From assembly GCF_000372465.1 (NCBI RefSeq), contig NZ_AQUZ01000017.1, positions 62,001 through 126,000 on the forward strand: a stretch of 64,000 nt of DNA, given 5' to 3'. The notes under the pieces were generated by a model. It saw only the letters and a list, made by a program, of their open reading frames with translations. It did not search any database and was not told where the DNA came from. Source of the stretch: Kribbella catacumbae DSM 19601 (GTDB lineage: Bacteria; Actinomycetota; Actinomycetes; Propionibacteriales; Kribbellaceae). How positions within the stretch are numbered: the first letter of the stretch is position 1; each line of letters starts with the position of its first letter. The position numbers and the translations under genes are program-made. This document shows positions 34,703 to 43,500 of the stretch, piece after piece.

Positions 34703-35686
34703 ATGGCTGCTCGAAAGAACTCCGCGCCCAAGCTCGGCGACGTGCTGCTCGTCACCGGTCCGGAAGCGTTCCTCGCCGACCGGGCTGTTCGCTCTGCGAT
34801 CGCTGCCGTCTCGAAGGGCGGGGTCGAGATCGAGGTGACCGAGGTCGGTGGGGCCGACCTGGACGTCGGTGTGTTCGCCGAGCTGACCGGGCCGTCGCTG
34901 TTCGCGGCCGAGCGGGTGATGGTGCTCCGGACCTTGGAGAACCTGCCCGCCGAAATGGTCTCCCACCTGCTCGAGTACGCCGCTGCCCCGTCCGAGGACG
35001 TGCTCGTCGTCCTGGTCCACTCCGGTGGGCAGAAGGGCAAAGCAGTCCTCGACAAGTTGCGGAAGGCCTCGGTCAACGAGGTGGTCGCGACTGCGCCGAA
35101 GACGTGGGAGCTGCCACAGTTCGTCCTCGGCGAGGTCAGACTGCTCGGCGGGAGTATCGACGAGCGGGGCGCCAATGCGCTGGTGGACGCGGTCGGCCAC
35201 GATCTGCGGGCGCTGGCCGGAGCGTGCTCGCAGCTCGTCTCGGACTCGGGCGGCCAGCCGATCAGCCCGGAACTGATCGGCCAGTACTTCGGCGGTCGCG
35301 CCGAGGTGACGAGTTTCGCGGTGGCCGACGCGGCGATCGCCGGGCGCACCGAGCCCGCGCTGGAACAGTTGCGCTGGGCCCTGGATTGCGGCGTCGCGGC
35401 GGTGCTGATGACGAGCGCGATGGCCGGCGGGTTGCGGGGCCTGGCGAAGTACACGAGTGCTCCGAGCGGGCTCCGTGAGGCCGACCTGGCGCGCGAGGTC
35501 GGCGTACCGCCGTGGAAGTTGAAGACTCTCAAGCAGCAGGCTCGCGGCTGGACCGCGGGCGGCCTCGCCACCGCGATCAAGGCAGTCGCTCAGGCCGATG
35601 CCGACGTCAAGGGCGCCTCCGGCGACGCCGGCTATGCCCTGGAACGCATGGTCATCACCGTGAGCCGCGCTCACGGCCGCCGCTGA
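34703..35686 (+). CDS. holA: DNA polymerase III delta subunit
   Basis: A 327-residue clamp-loader subunit; start ATG 34703 with GGCGGG upstream (an in-frame ATG at 34688 is possible). N-terminal AAA-like domain: DVLLVTGPEAFLADRAVRSA (degenerate P-loop, usual for delta), then SLFAAERVMVLRTLENLPAE. Domain III has GRAEVTSFAVADAAIAGRTE and the C-terminal collar helices (VGVPPWKLKTLKQQARGWTA). Delta opens the beta sliding clamp. It follows comEC by 90 bases, the conserved arrangement in actinobacteria, where rpsT normally comes next on the opposite strand. Confidence 0.93.
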   Translation: MAARKNSAPKLGDVLLVTGPEAFLADRAVRSAIAAVSKGGVEIEVTEVGGADLDVGVFAELTGPSLFAAERVMVLRTLENLPAEMVSHLLEYAAAPSEDVLVVLVHSGGQKGKAVLDKLRKASVNEVVATAPKTWELPQFVLGEVRLLGGSIDERGANALVDAVGHDLRALAGACSQLVSDSGGQPISPELIGQYFGGRAEVTSFAVADAAIAGRTEPALEQLRWALDCGVAAVLMTSAMAGGLRGLAKYTSAPSGLREADLAREVGVPPWKLKTLKQQARGWTAGGLATAIKAVAQADADVKGASGDAGYALERMVITVSRAHGRR

Positions 35687-35726
35687 CGCTGACCTCAACC
35701 TGCACGCTTGCACCCAGGGGCAGACC

Positions 35727-35761
35727 TTGACTTCACTCGGTAGGTAGGAAAAATTCTTTCC
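35727..35761 (+). promoter_or_regulatory. Promoter and inverted-repeat operator of the NgcE-like gene
   Basis: TTGACT at 35727-35732 fits a -35 element, and the AT-rich inverted repeat GGAAA-AATTC-TTTCC (35747-35761) covers the -10 position, about 45 bases before the ATG. An operator over the -10 would give repression. It does not look like a DasR site. Confidence 0.45.
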
Positions 35762-35802
35762 AGCAAATAGCTGATGTAGTTACTTGTCGGAGGGCGGGAC
35801 CG

Positions 35803-37221
35803 ATGACCACTCCCAACAACCTGTCGCGGCGGCTGTTTCTGCAGCGCGCGGCAGTCGGGACCTTGCTGGCGACGGGCGGCGGAACGCTGCTGTCGGCCTG
35901 TGCGAGCGGCGATGACAGCGGCGGCACCGGCGGGGGTGGTGCGGAGAAGACATCCGCGAACCCGTTCGGCGTACAGGAGGCCGACCCACTCGACGTCGTC
36001 ATCTTCAAGGGTGGCTACGGCGACGACTACGCGAAGTTCCACGAGTCGCTGTACAAGAAGAAGTTCGGCAAGTCGGAGATCAAGCACAAGGGCATCACCG
36101 ACATCACCCCGCAGCTCCAGCCGCGGTTCAACGGCGGTACTCCGCCGGACGTGATCGACAACTCCGGCGCGTCCCTGCTGCCGATGTCGACGCTGGCCAG
36201 CTCGGGGCAACTCGCCGACCTGACCGTGCTGTTCGACGCGCCGTCGATCGACGACCCGAACGTCAAGGTCCGCGACACCCTCGAACCGATCGCGCTCGAT
36301 GCCGCCATGCGCGACGGCAAGCCGCTCGTGCTCGAGTACGTCCTCACCGTCTTCGCGATCTGGTACGACAAGAAGCTCTTCACCGAGAAGGGCTGGGAGC
36401 CGGCCAAGACGTGGGCGGACTTCCTCACGCTGTGCGGGGAGATCAAGAAGGCCGGCATCGCGCCGCTGGCCTACCAGGGCAAGCACGGCAACTACATCGG
36501 CCAGGTCGTGATGGACATGGCGGTCAAGCACGGCGGCCACGAGGTGATCAAGAAGATCGACTCGCTCGAGCCGAACGCCTGGATGCACCCGTCGATCAAG
36601 CTCGCCGCGGAGGCCCTGCTGGAGCTCCGGAGTAAGGGCTTCATCCTGCCCGGCACGGACGGACTGGACCACATCCAGTCTCAGACCGCCTGGAGCCAGG
36701 GCAAAGCCGCGTTCATCCCGAGCGGTTCCTGGCTGGAGAACGAGCAGAAGCCGGTGGCGCCGAAAGACTTCCTCACCACCGCGACCTTCACGCCGTTGCT
36801 GCCGGACTCGAAGCTGCCGGTCGACTGCACCGGGATCAGTGCCGGTGAGAACTTCATCGTCCCGGAGAAGGCCAAGAACAAGACGGGCGGTCTGGAGTAC
36901 CTCCGGCTGATGCTGTCCAAGGAGGGCGCCGGCAAGTTCACCGAGCTGACCGGCTCGCCGACGGTCGTGAAGGGCGCGGCCGAGGGCCTCAAGCTGAGCC
37001 CGGGCGCCGAGTCGTCCAGCGCGCTGCTGAAGTCCGGCGGACAGAACAACTGGACGCAGTACTGGGCTGCTTGGTACTCGACGATGGATCAGCCGATGCG
37101 CGGCGTGTACGCCGAACTCGCGGCGGGCCGGATCACTGCCGACGAGTTCCAGAAGCGGGCCCAGAAGCTGGCCGACGAGACCGCGAAGGACCCGAAGACC
37201 AAAAAACAAACCCGCAGCTGA
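35803..37221 (+). CDS. NgcE-like carbohydrate ABC transporter binding lipoprotein (orphan)
   Basis: A 472-residue family-1 solute-binding protein. The N-terminus combines a twin-arginine motif (SRRLFLQRAA) with a lipobox (LLSAC, Cys near residue 31), so it is probably Tat-exported and lipidated. The segment PLDVVIFKGGYGDDYAKFHE and ITPQLQPRFNGGTPPDVIDN resembles NgcE, the N-acetylglucosamine/chitobiose-binding protein of streptomycetes. In ngc operons two permease genes follow; here the stop codon is inside a 28-bp tandem repeat, then a terminator and rpsT. The transporter is therefore incomplete at this site and must use permeases elsewhere or be non-functional. It also interrupts the usual holA-rpsT adjacency. 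Confidence 0.85.
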   Translation: MTTPNNLSRRLFLQRAAVGTLLATGGGTLLSACASGDDSGGTGGGGAEKTSANPFGVQEADPLDVVIFKGGYGDDYAKFHESLYKKKFGKSEIKHKGITDITPQLQPRFNGGTPPDVIDNSGASLLPMSTLASSGQLADLTVLFDAPSIDDPNVKVRDTLEPIALDAAMRDGKPLVLEYVLTVFAIWYDKKLFTEKGWEPAKTWADFLTLCGEIKKAGIAPLAYQGKHGNYIGQVVMDMAVKHGGHEVIKKIDSLEPNAWMHPSIKLAAEALLELRSKGFILPGTDGLDHIQSQTAWSQGKAAFIPSGSWLENEQKPVAPKDFLTTATFTPLLPDSKLPVDCTGISAGENFIVPEKAKNKTGGLEYLRLMLSKEGAGKFTELTGSPTVVKGAAEGLKLSPGAESSSALLKSGGQNNWTQYWAAWYSTMDQPMRGVYAELAAGRITADEFQKRAQKLADETAKDPKTKKQTRS

Positions 37222-37338
37222 GGGGGCGTGCTAGCAAACCCGCAGCTGAGGGGGCGTGCTAGCAAACCCGCAGCTGAGGGGGCGTGCTGGCAAACCCGCA
37301 GCTGAGGGGGCGCTGGCAACCCGCAGCTGAAGGCACGC
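37207..37338 (+). repeat. 28-bp tandem repeat, three full and two degenerate copies
   Basis: Unit starts CAAACCCGCAGCTGAGGGGG and ends CGTGCTAG. Copies: 37207-37234, 37235-37262, 37263-37290 (one change near the end), 37291-37316 (two bases lost) and 37317-37338 (degenerate). Each carries CAGCTG and an in-frame TGA; the first copy supplies the last four codons and stop of the NgcE-like gene. There are no spacers, so it is not a CRISPR. Probably slippage-expanded, or a protein- or RNA-binding array at the transcript end. Confidence 0.93.
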
Positions 37339-37342
37339 AAAA

Positions 37343-37380
37343 ACGATCGGCCTCGTTCCGGTATCGGAGAGGCCGATCGT
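37343..37380. terminator. Bidirectional terminator between the NgcE-like gene and rpsT
   Basis: ACGATCGGCCTC (37343-37354) pairs perfectly with GAGGCCGATCGT (37369-37380) over a 14-base loop. It is preceded by AAAAA on the plus strand, which gives a T-run for the minus-strand rpsT transcript, whose stop is 10 bases away. Confidence 0.88.
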
Positions 37381-37390
37381 CAGGGCGTGG

Positions 37391-37651
37391 TCAGAGGGAA
37401 GCGGCCTTCTTGAAGATGGACGACTTCCGGTTCGCAGCCTGGTTGGCGTGAATGACGCCCTTGCTGGCGGCCTTGTCGAGCAGCCGAGCGGCAACGCGGG
37501 CCTGCTCCTGCGCCTTCGCGGAGTCGCCGTTGTCAGCAGCCTCGCGGAAGCGGCGAACAGCCGTCTTGAGGGTCGACTTCACCGACTTGTTGCGAAGCCG
37601 CGCAGCCTCGTTCTGGCGGTTGCGCTTGATCTGGGACTTGATGTTCGCCAC
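37391..37651 (-). CDS. rpsT: 30S ribosomal protein S20
   Basis: An 86-residue basic protein starting at GTG 37651 (reads [20 protein letters not shown]). Long basic helices with the conserved KSxxKTxxR pattern ([14 protein letters not shown]) and the final segment [18 protein letters not shown] are diagnostic of S20, which binds the 5' domain of 16S rRNA. It is in the usual orientation opposite to holA and lepA. The frame extends upstream to 37726, but the S20 N-terminus fixes the start. Confidence 0.97.
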   Translation of the reverse strand: MANIKSQIKRNRQNEAARLRNKSVKSTLKTAVRRFREAADNGDSAKAQEQARVAARLLDKAASKGVIHANQAANRKSSIFKKAASL

Positions 37652-37922
37652 GGATGCAGAGCCTCGATCAGTTTTGGGATCAGTACAGGAAAGGTGGTGC
37701 GTGCACGGGTGAGTACCGACGCACACGCGCGAACAGACAGATTAGCAATAAGCGGCCGCCAGCACCAAACCGGCCATTCCTGGTGACACGGCCGGGGCTG
37801 AGCGTGACATCGCAGCGGGCTGACGGCATACTCGGGGCCCTCAGTGACGCTGATCACCGCGGGGGTGGTGTCTGTGGCCGTCACGAATCCGCTCCACTCA
37901 GCTCCTTGCCTGGAGGACCTCC

Positions 37923-40900
37923 GTGCCAGCTTCCGCCCGCCGTCGTACCCGCCTGCTCGTCGTGGCCTCGGCCTCCGCCGCTGCCCTGCTGATCGCCGCC
38001 GGCGCCCAAGCCACCGCGGCCACCACGCAAGCCACACAACCTCCGGCCGGCCCGACCTCCGACGCCGCGCAGAGCGAGACCGTCAAGGAATCCCCGACCG
38101 GCTCCTACATCGTGCAGCTCGACGACTCCCCGGTCGCGGAGTACGGCGGTGACATCGCGGGCCTGCCGTCCACCCTGGCGCTCCCCGGCGGCAAGCTGCT
38201 CACCGGCGCCCGCCAGGTCACGTCGTACGTCCAGCATCTCGCCCGCGAGCGCGGCGATCTGCTCCGCCAGGTGCCGGGCGCGAAGAAGCTCTACGACTAC
38301 AACTACACTTACGCCGGTTTCTCCGCCCGGATGTCGCATGACGAAGCCGTCAAGCTGGCCAAGTCGTCGGGTGTGAAGAGCGTCGAGCCGAGCGAGCTGC
38401 AGCACCAGGACACCGTCGATACACCCCGGTACCTCGGACTGTCCGGCAAGGGCGGCGCCTGGCAGCAGGCGGGTGGCATCGACAAGGCCGGTGACGGCGT
38501 GATCATCGGCGTGATCGACTCCGGCTACGTCCCCGAGCGCGCCAGCTTCGCGCCGATCAAGACGACCCGGCAGTCGGACGCCCTGGTCGCCAAGAAGTGG
38601 AAGGGCACCTGCCAGGTCGGCACGGAGGCTCCGGTCGCCTGCAACAACAAGGTGATCGGCGCCCGGTACTTCGACGCCGGCATCGGCGACCGCCCGATCG
38701 CCGACGAGTTCCGCTCGCCTCGCGACTACGGCGGCCACGGCACCCACACCGCCAGTACCGCGGCCGGCAACAACGGCGTCGAAATGAGCGTCCTCGGCCG
38801 GGACTACGGCAAGGGCTCGGGCATCGCCCCGCACGCCAGGCTCGCCATCTACAAGGCGCTCTGGGCCGTGGATGCGACCGGTGGCGGCAGCGGTACCGAC
38901 GCGGACATCATCGCGGCCATCGACCAGGCCGTCGCGGACGGCGTCGACGTGATCAACTACTCGATCTCCGGCTCCGGCTCGACCTACGTGAACACGACCG
39001 GCCTCGCCTTCCTGCGCGCGGCCAAGGCCGGCGTATTCGTCGCGACCAGCGCCGGCAACACCGGCCCGGGCGTCAGCACGGTCGGCAAGAACTTCCCGTG
39101 GGTGACGACCGTTGCCAATGGCACCCATGATCGCGACGTCCAGACCACCGTCACCTTGGGCAACGGCAAGTCGTACACGGGAGCCGGCATCGGCGCCGGT
39201 ACGCCGAGCGCTCCGATGATCCTGGCCAAGGACGCCGGCCTGGCGAACGCCAACCCCACGAACCTCGTGCTCTGCATGCCGGGCACGCTCGACGCGGCCA
39301 AGGTGACCGGCAAGATCGTCGTCTGCGACCGCGGTGTCAGCGCGCGGGTGGACAAGAGCCTGCAGGTGAAGAACGCCGGCGGTATCGGCCTGATCCTGGT
39401 CAACCCGACCGCAAGTACTCTCGACTCCGACCTGCACTCCGTCCCCGCCGTGCACCTCGACCACGTGACCAACCCGGAGATCAAGGCCTATGTCTCCGGC
39501 ACCGCCAACCCGACCGCACAGGTCGGCGCGGCCCAGACCGTTCGGGTGAACGCGCCCAAGGTCGCCAGTACGTCGAGCCGCGGCCCGTCCCTGGCCGGCA
39601 ACGGTGACCTGCTCAAGCCCGACATCATGGCGCCGGGCACGAACGTCCTCGCGGCGACCAGCGCGTTCAGCGCCGCAGGCGGTCAGTACGCGTTCATGAG
39701 CGGTACTTCGATGGCGTCGCCGCACATCGCCGGCGCGGCCGCCGTACTCAAGAGCAAGTACCCGAACTGGTCGCCGATGGCGATCAAGTCGGCCCTGCTG
39801 ACCACCGGCAACTCGCTCGACACCAACGGCGAGCCGATCAAGAACGACTCGGGCTCGGCGGGCAACCCGTTCGGGTACGGCGCCGGCATGATGCAGGCGA
39901 AGAAGGCGATGGACCCGGGCCTGGTCTACGACTCGTCGTACGACGACTGGGCGAGGTTCGTCTGTGGATCGGGGCAGGTCGCGCCGACGCACGAGATGTG
40001 TGCCAAGGGCAAGATCGACCCGAGCGACCTGAACTACCCGTCCATCGCGGTCGGCGACCTGGCCGGCCAGCAGACGGTCAAGCGGACCGTGCGCAACGTC
40101 GGCCTGTTCCCGGAGATCTACCGCCCGAAGGTGGAAGGCCTGGCCGGGTTCCAGGTCACTGTCTCGCCCAAGCTTCTGATCGTCCTGCCTGGCCGCACCG
40201 CGTCGTACACGGTGACCTTCAAGCACGACGGGGCACCGCTGGAGCAGTACTCCTTCGGCAAGCTCAACTGGACGTCCAGCCGGCACGTGGTCAGCAGCAC
40301 GCTGGCGATCCGGCCCCTGACGGTCAAGGCGCCGGTGCAGGTCAACGGCACTGGCACCAGCGGCTCGCTCGAGGTTCCGCTCATCTCTGGCTACAGCGGC
40401 ACGCTGGCGACGTCGGTGAGCGGCCTGACTGCGGCCACTGTCGCCGAGACGACCTTGAAGGACCCGGGTGGCGTCTCCTTCCCGACTGCCAACCCAGCGG
40501 CCAACGCCCACGTCGCGAAGTACACGGTGAATGTCCCGGCTGGTGTTAAGCACGCGAGGTTCTCCACTTTCGACGCTGACTACCCGGCTGGCACTGACCT
40601 CGACGTCTTCGTCTACAAAGCCGGCACTACCGCATTGCTCGGCAGCAGCACTGGCGGCTCGGCTGAAGAGGAAGTCAACCTCGCTAGGCCTGCGGGTGGC
40701 TCGTACGACGTGTACGTCGACCTGTTCGCCGGTGCGGCCGAGCAGGTGGTCAAGCTCAACCACTGGGAGATCAACGAGCCAGCGGGCAACCTCACTGCCA
40801 CCCCCGCCTCCCAACCCGTCACCGCTGCAGGCCAGACCTCGGTCACTGCTTCCTGGTCCGGCCTGACCGCAGGCACTCGCTACCTAGGCCGCCTCGCCTA

Positions 40901-40952
40901 CACAGACGGCGCCGACGGCTCCGGCTCAACCTTGGTCCGCATCAACAGCTGA
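37923..40952 (+). CDS. Large secreted subtilisin-like serine protease (S8) with PA and C-terminal modules
   Basis: A 1009-residue exported protease. GTG start behind TGGAGGA. The signal peptide covers about residues 1-33. An inhibitor I9 prodomain follows (GSYIVQLDDSP to VKSVEPSELQ, about 60-160). Catalytic residues: D199 in IGVIDSG, H272 in GGHGTHTAS and S596 in MSGTSMASPH. A protease-associated insert (about 430-540, LVLCMPGTLDAAKVTGKIVV) splits the domain, as in plant cucumisin-like enzymes. After S596 comes an Fn3-like domain (KRTVRNVGLFPEIYRPKVEG) and a beta-rich C-terminal domain. It should be a self-processing extracellular peptidase. It is divergent from rpsT. Confidence 0.95.
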   Translation: MPASARRRTRLLVVASASAAALLIAAGAQATAATTQATQPPAGPTSDAAQSETVKESPTGSYIVQLDDSPVAEYGGDIAGLPSTLALPGGKLLTGARQVTSYVQHLARERGDLLRQVPGAKKLYDYNYTYAGFSARMSHDEAVKLAKSSGVKSVEPSELQHQDTVDTPRYLGLSGKGGAWQQAGGIDKAGDGVIIGVIDSGYVPERASFAPIKTTRQSDALVAKKWKGTCQVGTEAPVACNNKVIGARYFDAGIGDRPIADEFRSPRDYGGHGTHTASTAAGNNGVEMSVLGRDYGKGSGIAPHARLAIYKALWAVDATGGGSGTDADIIAAIDQAVADGVDVINYSISGSGSTYVNTTGLAFLRAAKAGVFVATSAGNTGPGVSTVGKNFPWVTTVANGTHDRDVQTTVTLGNGKSYTGAGIGAGTPSAPMILAKDAGLANANPTNLVLCMPGTLDAAKVTGKIVVCDRGVSARVDKSLQVKNAGGIGLILVNPTASTLDSDLHSVPAVHLDHVTNPEIKAYVSGTANPTAQVGAAQTVRVNAPKVASTSSRGPSLAGNGDLLKPDIMAPGTNVLAATSAFSAAGGQYAFMSGTSMASPHIAGAAAVLKSKYPNWSPMAIKSALLTTGNSLDTNGEPIKNDSGSAGNPFGYGAGMMQAKKAMDPGLVYDSSYDDWARFVCGSGQVAPTHEMCAKGKIDPSDLNYPSIAVGDLAGQQTVKRTVRNVGLFPEIYRPKVEGLAGFQVTVSPKLLIVLPGRTASYTVTFKHDGAPLEQYSFGKLNWTSSRHVVSSTLAIRPLTVKAPVQVNGTGTSGSLEVPLISGYSGTLATSVSGLTAATVAETTLKDPGGVSFPTANPAANAHVAKYTVNVPAGVKHARFSTFDADYPAGTDLDVFVYKAGTTALLGSSTGGSAEEEVNLARPAGGSYDVYVDLFAGAAEQVVKLNHWEINEPAGNLTATPASQPVTAAGQTSVTASWSGLTAGTRYLGRLAYTDGADGSGSTLVRINS

Positions 40953-41600
40953 GTCGCTTGCGCAGCCAGTCGAGATGCTGGATAGCCGACTCGCGCTGCC
41001 ACGCACGGATGGTGGGCAGCCCCGCAGGAGACTGCTGGTGGCTGCCCCACCACTGCCCTCCCGCAACACCCGCGATGAACCCAGTGATCCCTACATCGTC
41101 CGGCAGCGCCGGCAGGTCCACTGAGCCTTGCATGTCGCCGTACATACTGCGGCCACCGGCGCATCCGGCCACGGCGACGGCTGCAACGCAGCGGTCAGCT
41201 CCTCGAGCGCGTCGAGCACCCGGGTCGCGTCCTGCGGGTGCCACGGGTGTGGTGGGAGGTAGCCATCGATGTCCTCCATCAGCATCCCCACCCAGTCGCC
41301 GTCGTCGTAGACGTCGTACAGGAACGGGGTGTGCGGCAGCGAATGTGCCGCCAGCCCTTGCATGGCGGCGATCTCGTTGCGGAACAGGGTCGGCGTGTCC
41401 GGGTTCAGCGAGCTGCCAACGGCCTTGAGGAAGGCCCGGCGACCGGTACTGGTCACCAGACGAGCAGCGACGCCGGGGGAGAAGCCGCCCTGCTGGGTCG
41501 CAGCGGAGACCACAGACGATCCCAGTGCTCGGTCCACCCATCCTCGGACCTGTGCAGGAAGCTCCTCGTAGGGCATACGTACCCCAGTTGCGTGTGCCAT
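40942..41600 (-). pseudogene. Phosphotransferase (APH-family) gene with internal deletion and frameshift
   Basis: The first 150 codons (41600 down to about 41120) read as the N-terminal lobe of a phosphotransferase: FSPGVAARLVTSTGRRAFLK (nucleotide-binding strands with Lys) and DWVGMLMEDIDGYLPPHPWH. In another frame the last 55 codons (about 41110 to 40945) read as the C-terminal end of the same family (GLPTIRAWQRESAIQHLDWL). Between them the catalytic loop HxDxxxxN and the metal-binding motif are missing, so roughly 100 codons were lost together with the reading frame. The remnant overlaps the subtilase stop by 11 bases. It cannot encode an active kinase. Confidence 0.75.
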
Positions 41601-41643
41601 GCCTACCGAGGGTAGGTGCGGAGCGTTGGTCGGGGCTTGGGAA

Positions 41644-42891
41644 TTAAGGGAAGCCGAGGTCTGGGCCGGCGGGGGCGCCTTCTTGGGGGCTGTCCTGGAT
41701 GCGTTCGCAGGTGCCGTTGAGGACGTCGCAGCGGATGGTGACCATGCGGTCGGTGCCGAGGCCCGCGGAGTTGAGGAGGTGGGTCGGGTCCTCCCAGATG
41801 GCCTCGTTGTCGACGCTGACGAGCATTGACGAGACGTTGAAGCGGGTCGGTTCGCCGCTGTCGACCAGGTAGCCGTGGATGCCGTCGATGTCCACGACCA
41901 GCACCTTGCCGTCCGGCGAGAGGGTGCCGGCCGTGCCGCCGCACTTCCCCTGGATGGTCTTCAGCTTGTTCGCGGTGTCCAGCGTGGCGACGCGCACGCA
42001 CAGGCCGGGCGCGTTCCCGTTGTTGCCCGGCGCCTCCTGGTCGCTGAGCAGCATCCGGTCCGTACCCCGGTACGCCGTCAGCTGGTGCTTGTCAGTGTCG
42101 ACCGTGATCGGCGTCGCGCCCGGCCGCCAGACCTTGGTCAGGTACTTGTCCCGATCCAGCAGGAACCACACGCCATGGCCGTTCCAGCCGACCACCTCCG
42201 AGTTGGCACCGGCCGGTGTCGCAGCCAATCGCTTGCCGGTGGCAACGGAAACGGTGACGACCTCAGCCTTGCCACGCGAAGCCGGCGCGACGTACGCCAA
42301 CTGACTGCCATCCGGCGACAAGGACGCGCCGTCGTCGGTCACCGGTCCGAACGAGCGAAACTTCCCGTCAGTCGTCAGTACGCCGATCTCCGCCGTCACC
42401 TGGCTGCTGGCCTTGCCCGACTGCCGGTACACCGCCCAGCCGCACTCGACCCGGCCGATGCTGAAGACCTGTTGCCCAGCCTGGAGCGGCACCCGGACGC
42501 CGCGGTCCTCGAGGTAGCCGCCGTTCAGATCCACGTCCTTGGCCATCATGAACGGCACTTTCGGCGCCGCCCCGAACGGCAGCTTGTTCAGCTCGGCGTA
42601 GTTCGGGTCGGTGTACTCCCGCCTCTCGTACTGCAGCGCGTCGACGGCCGGCGCCGTCGGGCACAGCACCGAGGCCGGCGGCGGTGCTGACTTGTTCCGC
42701 GAGATCGCGATCGGAATCGCCACCGCGATCACCACCGCGGCCATCGCGAGCCCGACCGCCAGGACCGGTACCCAACGCCGCTCGGCGCTCGGCGCGGCCG
42801 GAAACAGCTCCGGCGGTACTGCGTTGTCCGGCACGGTCCGGGCGGCGGCGTCGAGAGCGTCCGACAACCGCTCTTCGAGACGCTTGGTCAT
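41644..42891 (-). CDS. Membrane-anchored beta-propeller-like protein paired with a sigma factor
   Basis: A 415-residue protein from ATG 42891. Residues 1-45 are cytoplasmic (MTKRLEERLSDALDAAARTV), residues about 46-70 form one membrane helix (VPVLAVGLAMAAVVIAVAIP), and the rest is extracellular with repeats of the TolB/WD40-like kind (GASLSPDGSQLAYVAPAS, AGTLSPDGKVLVVDIDG). The start overlaps the stop of the sigma-factor gene by ATGA. Location and topology fit an anti-sigma or sigma-linked sensor, but no zinc anti-sigma motif (HxxxCxxC) is present, so that role is inference. A truncated paralogue lies at 43501-44133. Confidence 0.75.
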   Translation of the reverse strand: MTKRLEERLSDALDAAARTVPDNAVPPELFPAAPSAERRWVPVLAVGLAMAAVVIAVAIPIAISRNKSAPPPASVLCPTAPAVDALQYERREYTDPNYAELNKLPFGAAPKVPFMMAKDVDLNGGYLEDRGVRVPLQAGQQVFSIGRVECGWAVYRQSGKASSQVTAEIGVLTTDGKFRSFGPVTDDGASLSPDGSQLAYVAPASRGKAEVVTVSVATGKRLAATPAGANSEVVGWNGHGVWFLLDRDKYLTKVWRPGATPITVDTDKHQLTAYRGTDRMLLSDQEAPGNNGNAPGLCVRVATLDTANKLKTIQGKCGGTAGTLSPDGKVLVVDIDGIHGYLVDSGEPTRFNVSSMLVSVDNEAIWEDPTHLLNSAGLGTDRMVTIRCDVLNGTCERIQDSPQEGAPAGPDLGFP

Positions 42892-43436
42892 CGGTCCTCC
42901 TTCAGCTTGTGGCCCAGACTCTTCAAGGCGCGGGACGTGGTCGACCGGACGGACACCTCGCTGATCCCGAGAGTCTGGGCGATGTCGGCATCGGACAGCT
43001 GCAGGTAGAACCGCATCACCAGTACTTCGCGCCGCCGGGCCGGCAACGTCGCGAGTGCCGCGAGCACCTCCCGGCGGTCCTCGCCGATCATTGCCGCGCT
43101 CTCCGCGGACCAAACGGCCGGCTCGGGCTGGCCCCGGTGCAGCAGCGCGAGCTTGCGGCGCCGGAGTACGGACCGGCTGGTGTTCAGTACTGCGGAGCGC
43201 AGGTAGGCCTCGACCCGGGTGCCGTCCTTGATCTTGTCCCAGCTCCGGTACATCGCGGCGAAGGCTTCCTGGACGGCGTCCTCGGCCGACGGGCGGTCGC
43301 CGAGCATCAGCAGGGAGAGCCGGACCATGCCGGCCCACTGCTCGCGGTACAGGCGAGTGATGGCGGCCTCACGGTCCGTGTCCGGCGCAGGCGGCGCCTC
43401 AGGACGGCTGCCCCCGCTCAGCATCATGTCGCTCAC
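42888..43436 (-). CDS. ECF RNA polymerase sigma factor, SigE-family-like
   Basis: A 182-residue ECF sigma factor; likely start GTG 43436 (ATG 43427 or 43424 possible). Region 2 is YREQWAGMVRLSLLMLGDRP plus SAEDAVQEAFAAMYRSWDKI, the core-binding and -10 recognising helices. Region 4 is LPARRREVLVMRFYLQLSDA plus IAQTLGISEVSVRSTTSRAL, the -35 helix-turn-helix. It is translationally coupled to the membrane-anchored propeller protein, the usual layout of sigma/anti-sigma pairs. No strong ribosome binding site is seen, so translation may be leaderless. Confidence 0.9.
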   Translation of the reverse strand: MSDMMLSGGSRPEAPPAPDTDREAAITRLYREQWAGMVRLSLLMLGDRPSAEDAVQEAFAAMYRSWDKIKDGTRVEAYLRSAVLNTSRSVLRRRKLALLHRGQPEPAVWSAESAAMIGEDRREVLAALATLPARRREVLVMRFYLQLSDADIAQTLGISEVSVRSTTSRALKSLGHKLKEDR

Positions 43437-43500
43437 AGTAGAGAGACACCGGCTCAGCGCATTTGTTGCACGCTGAGCCGGTGAAGGGTCTGCTGCTGGA

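Noticed and set aside
37207-37338. Tandem repeats suggestive of a CRISPR array
   Set aside because: The 28-bp units are directly contiguous with no spacers and no cas genes are nearby; it is a simple tandem repeat.
37881-40814. 977-codon minus-strand frame opposite the subtilase
   Set aside because: Antisense shadow with very high Arg/Val/Gly/Asp content; the plus strand carries the complete protease triad.
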